This document shows, one piece after another, positions 1 to 5,153 of a stretch of DNA of 5,153 nt; the stretch's first letter is position 1; each line of letters begins with the position of its first letter. The notes below the pieces were generated by a model. The model was not told the DNA's origin. It saw nothing but the letters and a program-made list of their open reading frames with translations, and searched no databases. This stretch comes from Desulfuromonadaceae bacterium. Lineage in GTDB: Bacteria > Desulfobacterota > Desulfuromonadia > Desulfuromonadales > Geopsychrobacteraceae. A program made the position numbers and the translations under genes. The stretch is taken from positions 4,915-10,067 of the forward strand of contig JADGED010000042.1 of the NCBI GenBank assembly GCA_016744555.1, in the 5' to 3' direction.

Positions 1-1069
1 CTTTAGTTGCTGCAACTTCTTGTTCATCGCCAGCAAAAAGACCATTAATGGCGACGGGAACCTGGTTAAAGCTGATATCGATTTTATTTTGATCAATATC
101 AATACCAGAATAACCAACTGCAGCAATTATTCTGCCCCAATTGGCATCTTCACCAAAAAATGCGGTTTTAACCAGTGATGAAGTGGCCACGGAACGAGCA
201 ACCGCCCTTGCCGACTTCGGGTTTTGCGCACCAACTACTTTAATTTCTACTAGTTTGCTGGCGCCCTCACCATCCTTAACAATCATTTTAGCAAGATCTA
301 GCAAAACCCGCTCTAAGTGGCGACCGAACCGTTCAGCCGCTTCGGTACCTGGCTCAATCTTGGGTGAATCTGCTGCTCCATTTGCTAAAATCAACACCAT
401 ATCATTGGTCGAAGTATCACCATCTACAGTGATGGAATTAAAGCTTTTTTGCACCGCTTCTGGCAATAAGGCTTGCATTAACTCGCTAGAGATTGATGCA
501 TCGGTAAGGACAAAACCCAGCATGGTTGCCATGTTTGGATGAATCATCCCCGCCCCTTTTGCTAAGCCGAGAATCTTATAATTAGTTGCACCGCTTTCAC
601 GTGCAGTAGCAGTTTTTGAAAATGCATCCGTAGTCATCATAGCTTCAGCAACAATGGAAGCATTGTTTACCGATAAACCTTCTACCAATTGCGCCATATT
701 ATTTTCAAATGGTTGCAGAGACAATTGTTCACCAATTACTCCAGTAGAAGCAACAGCAACTAAATCAGCGTTAATAGATAATTTTTCTGCTACCAATTCA
801 ATTGTAGTCTTTGCTACTTGCATGCCGGCGGTGCCAGTACAAGCATTGGCGTTACCACTATTAACTAAAATTGCTTGGCACTTACCTTGGGAAATATTCG
901 GCTTGGTTAATTGTAACGGTGCTGCAATCACTTTATTTGTAGTAAAAACCCCTGCACAAGCAGCTGGTACAGCAGAAACAATCAAACCTAAATCTAGAGT
1001 TTCTGTTTTTTTAATTCCACTGGCAAGACCAGAGTACTTAAAGCCCGCAGGCACATCGACGATATCCAT
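1..1069 (-). CDS. argJ: Glutamate N-acetyltransferase / ornithine acetyltransferase ArgJ, 3' end off window
   Basis: ArgJ moves the acetyl group from N-acetylornithine to glutamate, closing the cyclic arginine pathway in the cytoplasm; bifunctional members also use acetyl-CoA. I translated 356 codons by hand with no stop; the family is about 400 residues, so roughly the last 45 are beyond base 1. Visible family marks: VNSGNANACTG (69-79), the oxyanion-hole motif STGVIG (108-113, Thr109-Gly110), MTTD (145-148), the autocleavage motif KGAGMIHPNMATML (171-184) with Ala181/Thr182 as the expected cut and nucleophile, VDGDTSTND (215-223), KDGEGASK (265-272) and FFGEDANWGR (304-313). These predict a self-processed alpha/beta enzyme. 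The start is ATG at 1069, three bases after the kinase stop, with AAAGG eight bases upstream; an in-frame TAA at 1075-1073 excludes an earlier start. Whether it is mono- or bifunctional cannot be read from motifs alone. The identity is close to certain. Confidence 0.97.
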   Translation of the reverse strand, partial: MDIVDVPAGFKYSGLASGIKKTETLDLGLIVSAVPAACAGVFTTNKVIAAPLQLTKPNISQGKCQAILVNSGNANACTGTAGMQVAKTTIELVAEKLSINADLVAVASTGVIGEQLSLQPFENNMAQLVEGLSVNNASIVAEAMMTTDAFSKTATARESGATNYKILGLAKGAGMIHPNMATMLGFVLTDASISSELMQALLPEAVQKSFNSITVDGDTSTNDMVLILANGAADSPKIEPGTEAAERFGRHLERVLLDLAKMIVKDGEGASKLVEIKVVGAQNPKSARAVARSVATSSLVKTAFFGEDANWGRIIAAVGYSGIDIDQNKIDISFNQVPVAINGLFAGDEQEVAATK

Positions 1070-1072
1070 AAT

Positions 1073-2767
1073 TTAAGCCTTTAAAACATTATAAGATGAT
1101 TCTGTTGGTAACATAAGACCAAAACACGTACCTTCTTCCTCTAATTCCTCCAAGAAAATATCGCCGCGCATCCGGTCAATTACGACCTTGGCAAGTGCTA
1201 ACCCGATGCCGACACCATGAGGCTTTTCAGTATCAATATCCCCTAACTGCGTATACGAATCGAAAATTGCCTCGTGAGCACGCGGCGGAATAGTCTGCCC
1301 TTGGTTGAAGATGCGTAAAGATATATACTCTAATTCTTCAACGACTTGAGCTTTAGCAGTAATCTGCAACAATCCACCTTCACGGTTAAACTTGACCGCA
1401 TTATCAATTAGAGCATTAAAAGCCATAGCAAATTTTTCCGGATCACCATAAATTTCGGGCAAATCATCCTCTATATTTATTTCTGTGATTAATTTACGCT
1501 CGTCCATTTTCGGATTAAAGTACTGCAACGCATCGGCAATTGACCACGGAACTCCAAACGATTTCCAACGCCAAGCTTCCCGCTCTGACTCAATTGAGAA
1601 CAGACGCAACATTCCGGTAATCAACTTTTCGAGGTGGCGCCCTTCATCACGAACCTCATGGAGATTTTCTTTAATTTCATCCTCTGAGAGTTTATTAAAA
1701 AATGAGAGCGATAAATCGACATATCCCATTATTGAAGTTAGCGGTGTTTTTAATTCATGAGATAAATTACAGACCAATCTAGTCCGAGCGCGGTTAACTC
1801 TAACCAATTCCTCGTTGGTACGTTCTAAAATTTGCGCTTGGTGGCGCATGTTACCAACAAGTTCAAAGTTTTCCATCGCCAAGGCAACCTGGTTAGCGAT
1901 AGCCATCAATAGATTCTGATCTTCCAAATCAAACGGATAACCGGAAGTTTTGTTATTAATATTAATAACGCCAACCATTACGTCACGAACATAAATTGGC
2001 ACAGAAAGTAACGATTGATTTTTATAACGTAGTCCGCCATCAAGACTTTTAAAGCGGTTATCTTCATCTATATTTGGGACTAATACTGGCTCACCAGTAG
2101 CTAAAACATGACCAGAGATACCTTCCCCTGTAGCCACCCTAACCTTACCAATAATATCATTAGACAAACCATGAGCTGCAGCTATATGTAATAATCCATC
2201 ATCCTTAAGAAGCATCAACGAAGCTACTTCTACCCCAGTAGAACGTACAATTGAATCGATAATCTGATCAAACAATTGCTGTAAATCATTCCCTGAATTA
2301 GCGGTTTCACCGACCTGCTTGAGCAAAATAAGATCGGCCATACGTCGCTGTGCCTCTAACCTAGATTCATTTTGATGCACTGCATGGAAATACGAAACCA
2401 CTCCCTGTCGAGCTGAACTTAGGACTTCTTCTTGGGAAAAAGGCTTGACCAAATAATCGAGGGCACGTTCACGCAAAACCTGCCTAGCAACATTAAAATC
2501 TTGCTGCCCAGATATCATAATCACTTGAATTTCTGGGGTATGTTGCTTGATCATCCGCAACACATTAACCCCATTAATATCTGGCAAGGCAACATCACAA
2601 AAAACCACTGACACTTTCTCTTGGTCGAGAATCTTTGTAACCCCAGTACCAGTTTCCGAACGTAATACCTTACAATCGAGCTCTTCAAGAATATCTTCTA
2701 GAAGGTCAAGAATTAGCGGCACGTCGTCAATCAGCAAAATTGCTGGTTTTGGCTGTTGGTCATTCAT
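1073..2767 (-). CDS. Hybrid sensor kinase with N-terminal receiver (REC-GAF-HisKA-HATPase)
   Basis: This is a 564-residue cytoplasmic two-component protein with no membrane segment or signal peptide. An N-terminal receiver (about 8-122) has acid-pocket Asp14/Asp15, phospho-acceptor Asp58, Ser86 and Lys108-Pro109. A helical, probably coiled-coil linker (128-152) leads to a GAF domain (about 160-300) and a second helix (299-330). HisKA follows (about 328-395) with H-box NLSHELKTPLTSI and His337, then HATPase_c (about 440-555) with N-box Asn456, F-box IFDSY and G2 box HGVGIGLALAK (517-527). The G1 box reads NQGQTIP (488-494), with Asn in place of the usual Asp. No DNA-binding or enzymatic output domain is present, so the receiver probably takes a phosphate from, or tunes, its own or another kinase. 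The GAF ligand is unknown. ATG at 2767 is the only plausible start: an in-frame TAA lies four codons upstream, and the next start candidates would cut into the receiver fold. It lies 16 bases after secA and 3 before argJ. The domain call is firm; the signal, the partner and a gene name are not known. Confidence 0.93.
   Translation of the reverse strand: MNDQQPKPAILLIDDVPLILDLLEDILEELDCKVLRSETGTGVTKILDQEKVSVVFCDVALPDINGVNVLRMIKQHTPEIQVIMISGQQDFNVARQVLRERALDYLVKPFSQEEVLSSARQGVVSYFHAVHQNESRLEAQRRMADLILLKQVGETANSGNDLQQLFDQIIDSIVRSTGVEVASLMLLKDDGLLHIAAAHGLSNDIIGKVRVATGEGISGHVLATGEPVLVPNIDEDNRFKSLDGGLRYKNQSLLSVPIYVRDVMVGVININNKTSGYPFDLEDQNLLMAIANQVALAMENFELVGNMRHQAQILERTNEELVRVNRARTRLVCNLSHELKTPLTSIMGYVDLSLSFFNKLSEDEIKENLHEVRDEGRHLEKLITGMLRLFSIESEREAWRWKSFGVPWSIADALQYFNPKMDERKLITEINIEDDLPEIYGDPEKFAMAFNALIDNAVKFNREGGLLQITAKAQVVEELEYISLRIFNQGQTIPPRAHEAIFDSYTQLGDIDTEKPHGVGIGLALAKVVIDRMRGDIFLEELEEEGTCFGLMLPTESSYNVLKA
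1078..1082 (-). promoter_or_regulatory. Ribosome binding site of argJ inside the kinase 3' end
   Basis: AAAGG on the minus strand lies eight bases before the argJ ATG. Its bases belong to the last two sense codons of the upstream kinase gene (Lys563 and Ala564). Ribosomes finishing the kinase therefore stop on top of the argJ start region, the usual arrangement for translational coupling. The motif and spacing are seen directly; coupling is inferred. Confidence 0.6.
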
Positions 2768-2781
2768 TGAGGTTATTTAGT

Positions 2782-2785
2782 TCCT
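2782..2785 (-). promoter_or_regulatory. Poorly spaced candidate ribosome binding site of the kinase
   Basis: The only purine-rich Shine-Dalgarno-like stretch before the kinase ATG is AGGA, which overlaps the secA TAG stop and sits 14 bases from the start codon, longer than the usual 5-9. The bases next to the ATG (AACCTCA) have no anti-16S complementarity. Start is therefore likely weak or dependent on ribosomes terminating at secA. This is a weak call. Confidence 0.3.
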
Positions 2786-5153
2786 ATTTTCCACAACATT
2801 TTTTGTATTTTTTACCACTGCCACACGGGCAAGAATCGTTACGCCCAACTTTGTCTTCGTCACGTGTAGTCGGTTTCTTTACTTGTTCTTCATCGACATT
2901 ACGGTTCATCGATATTTTTTGCTGCCGCTGTTGCGCTTCCATCCGCTCAACATCTTCATCACGCGCTAGTTGAATACGGAAGATTTTTTGCAGCACCTCT
3001 TCACGCACACGTCCCATCATTTCCATAAATAAACTGTAGGCTTCGCGTTTGTACTCCTCTTTTGGGTTTTTCTGTCCATAACCACGTAAGCCGATCCCCT
3101 CTTTAAGGTGGTCTACCGAAAGAAGGTGATCTTTCCACTGCCCGTCAATTGTCTGCAGTAATAAAATCCGCATCAAATGTTCCATTATTGGGCTGCTAAA
3201 CTCTTCTTCCTTGGCCGCTATATAATTATTGGCCTGCAAGTTTAACTCTGCTTCCAGCTCATCAGCTTTTACTCCGGTCTCGACGGCACTAAGGTCAGCA
3301 GGAAAGTTGAATTGGCTATAAAAATCTGTAGCTAAGCGATCAGTATCCCAATCAGCAGCAGAACTTTTATCGGGGCAAAACGTTGTCACCATATCAGCTA
3401 CAGTATCAGCAACAATCCCCCGATAGGTCTCCTGAAGCTGTTCACCACCGAGAACCTCTCGCCGTTGCTTATAAATAACATCACGTTGGCGGTTCATAAC
3501 ATCATCGTACTCGATCAAATGTTTACGAATATCAAAGTTATGAGCCTCAACTTTCTTCTGGGCATTTTCGATCGCCTTACTGATCATTCCGTGCTCAATC
3601 GGTTCCCCCTCTGGAAGCTTCAGCTTTTCCATAATAAAGGCAACTCGTTGTGAACCAAAGATTCTGAGCAAATCATCTTCAAGGCTGAGGTAAAAATGGC
3701 TTTTACCTGGGTCCCCTTGACGACCGGATCTTCCGCGCAACTGATTGTCGATCCGGCGTGATTCGTGCCGCTCAGTTCCAAGAATATAGAGCCCACCAGC
3801 ATCGAGAACCTCTTGCTTATCGACCTTGCAGCGCTCAACATAGGACGGTAGCAATTCTGCAAATCTGGCTTCTGGATCAGCAGCGCTGGAAGCTTCTTCC
3901 CGTGCCATCATTTCGGGGTTACCACCAAGGACAATATCGGTTCCCCGACCAGCCATATTGGTAGCAATGGTTACCGCCCCCTTGCTTCCCGCCTGAGCTA
4001 CAACATAGGCTTCTCGCTCATGCTGTTTTGCATTTAGCACATGATGAGGAACCCCACGTTTCTTCAATAAAGCCGAAAGGATTTCAGACTTATCAATAGT
4101 GATCGTACCGACCAAAACCGGCTGCCCAACCTTGTGGCATTCGACAATATCCTCTATCAAGGCCAAGAACTTTTCTTTTTCGGTTTTATAAATAACATCG
4201 GCCATATCGTTACGTTGCATCGGCCGATTAGTCGGGATAACGACAACATCGAGATTATAGATCTCACGGAACTCAACTACTTCAGTTTCAGCAGTTCCGG
4301 TCATACCAGCCAATTTTTCGTACATGCGGAAATAATTCTGGAAGGTGATGGTTGCCAATGTTTGATTTTCGTTGGCAATCTTAACCCCTTCTTTGGCTTC
4401 CACTGCCTGATGCAGCCCATCGCTCCAACGTCTACCTGGCATCAAGCGTCCGGTAAATTCATCAACGATATGAACTTCACCTTCCTGGACAACATAATCG
4501 ACATCACGCTTAAACAGTGCATGAGCCTTCAACGCTTGATCAACATGGTGTAACAATTCTATATTTTGCGGTTCATACAAGTTATCGACATCTAGCAATT
4601 TTTCAATGGTAGCAACACCAGCCTCAGTCAATGCTGATGTTTTTGCTTTTTCATCAACCGTAAAGTCGCCGGTGTGAGTTTTAGTCGCCTGACCAATTTT
4701 ACCATCACGCTCTTCAATTATCTCCCCTTGCTTAAGGCGAGGGATTACCCGATCAACAACATAATACAGATCACTGGAAGATTCACTTGGCCCAGAGATA
4801 ATCAATGGGGTTCGCGCTTCATCAATCAAAATGGAATCGACCTCATCAACAATGGCGTAATGGAGTTCACGCTGGACATAATCGTCCAGATCAAACTTCA
4901 TGTTGTCACGCAGGTAATCGAAACCAAACTCATTATTTGTGCCATAAGTAATATCGGCAGCATAAGCTTCTTTACGCTGCGAATCATCTAAGCCATGAAC
5001 GATACAGGCGACTGTTAAACCGAGAAAACGGTATATCTGCCCCATCCACTCGGCATCACGTGAAGCCAAATAATCATTAACGGTAACAACGTGAACACCT
5101 TTTCCGCTTAATGCATTTAAATAAATTGGTAGGGTCGCCATCAAGGTCTTACC
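2784..5153 (-). CDS. secA: Preprotein translocase ATPase SecA, 5' end off window
   Basis: SecA is the ATP-driven motor that pushes unfolded preproteins through SecYEG at the inner membrane. The frame is open to the window edge: 789 residues are visible, beginning at the GKT of Walker A, so about 105 N-terminal residues and the true start are missing. A TTG at 5144-5142 inside this stretch is an internal Leu codon, not a start. In visible numbering: VTVNDYLA (23-30), Walker B DEVDS (103-107) followed by IDEARTPLIISG, the preprotein cross-linking domain (about 120-270), GMTGTAE (283-289), NMAGRGTDI (399-407), and RRIDNQLRGRSGRQG (466-480) of the second motor domain. The helical scaffold carries EYDDVMNRQR, and the two-helix finger carries LRGYGQK with Tyr692, matching the E. 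coli finger tyrosine. The Walker A to Walker B spacing equals that of E. coli SecA. The tail (residues 772-789, Cys775, 777, 786, 787) is a CxCx8CC zinc motif, which in the family binds SecB and lipid. All ATPase motifs are intact. It ends in TAG, 16 bases before the kinase gene, with no terminator between. Confidence 0.99.
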   Translation of the reverse strand, partial: GKTLMATLPIYLNALSGKGVHVVTVNDYLASRDAEWMGQIYRFLGLTVACIVHGLDDSQRKEAYAADITYGTNNEFGFDYLRDNMKFDLDDYVQRELHYAIVDEVDSILIDEARTPLIISGPSESSSDLYYVVDRVIPRLKQGEIIEERDGKIGQATKTHTGDFTVDEKAKTSALTEAGVATIEKLLDVDNLYEPQNIELLHHVDQALKAHALFKRDVDYVVQEGEVHIVDEFTGRLMPGRRWSDGLHQAVEAKEGVKIANENQTLATITFQNYFRMYEKLAGMTGTAETEVVEFREIYNLDVVVIPTNRPMQRNDMADVIYKTEKEKFLALIEDIVECHKVGQPVLVGTITIDKSEILSALLKKRGVPHHVLNAKQHEREAYVVAQAGSKGAVTIATNMAGRGTDIVLGGNPEMMAREEASSAADPEARFAELLPSYVERCKVDKQEVLDAGGLYILGTERHESRRIDNQLRGRSGRQGDPGKSHFYLSLEDDLLRIFGSQRVAFIMEKLKLPEGEPIEHGMISKAIENAQKKVEAHNFDIRKHLIEYDDVMNRQRDVIYKQRREVLGGEQLQETYRGIVADTVADMVTTFCPDKSSAADWDTDRLATDFYSQFNFPADLSAVETGVKADELEAELNLQANNYIAAKEEEFSSPIMEHLMRILLLQTIDGQWKDHLLSVDHLKEGIGLRGYGQKNPKEEYKREAYSLFMEMMGRVREEVLQKIFRIQLARDEDVERMEAQQRQQKISMNRNVDEEQVKKPTTRDEDKVGRNDSCPCGSGKKYKKCCGK

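Noticed and set aside
141..542. Plus-strand open frame of 133 codons
   Set aside because: It lies wholly opposite argJ, whose translation contains every family motif; the forward protein is low-complexity Ser/Thr/Ala-rich with no recognisable fold.
654..1076. Plus-strand open frame of 140 codons
   Set aside because: Antisense to the N-terminal half of argJ; no recognisable domain, and it ends at the argJ start by chance.
2768..2783. Possible terminator or promoter between secA and the kinase
   Set aside because: Only 16 bases, with no inverted repeat, no T-run on the transcribed strand, and no room for a -35/-10 pair outside coding sequence.
3620..3862. Minus-strand open frame of 80 codons in another frame inside secA
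   Set aside because: It overlaps the highly conserved second motor domain of SecA, which is clearly the coding frame.
4134..4553. Plus-strand open frame of 139 codons, and another at 4674-4991
   Set aside because: Both lie opposite conserved SecA motor sequence; their translations look random and match no family I know.
5142..5144. TTG as a possible start of the secA reading frame
   Set aside because: The frame stays open upstream and encodes Gly-Lys-Thr, the end of Walker A; the TTG is an internal Leu codon and the gene continues past the window.

Overview
The window is one tightly packed minus-strand block of three genes with almost no non-coding DNA. Read in the direction of transcription (right to left) these are: the 3' nine-tenths of secA (5153 down to 2784, start off the window), a REC-GAF-HisKA-HATPase hybrid sensor kinase (2767 down to 1073), and argJ (1069 down to 1, last part off the window). 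The gaps are 16 and 3 bases. No RNA gene, mobile element, repeat array, CRISPR or hairpin terminator was seen. The open frames on the plus strand lie opposite these genes and look like shadows. The argJ frame has no stop inside the window, so a simple closed-ORF scan would miss it, yet it is unmistakable when translated.

Organism: a Gram-negative bacterium, most likely a deltaproteobacterium in the broad sense (Desulfuromonas/Geobacter/Pelobacter-like), with moderate GC. The reasons are SecA with a SecB-type zinc tail, the secA-argJ neighbourhood (which I recall from Geobacter relatives but could not check), and the style of the REC-GAF-histidine kinase. This placement is inference.

How the genes fit together: SecA drives protein export across the inner membrane, and ArgJ recycles the acetyl group in arginine biosynthesis. 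They share no pathway. The signalling protein between them appears to be co-transcribed with both. argJ is set up for translational coupling: its Shine-Dalgarno lies in the last two kinase codons. The kinase itself starts without a well-spaced ribosome binding site just after the secA stop, so it may be translated weakly or by coupling to secA.

Nothing here amounts to a new multi-gene system. The points worth a second look all concern the kinase: its placement between two housekeeping genes, its N-terminal receiver without an output domain, a variant G1 box, and a near-match to the NKFDE signature in its GAF domain.
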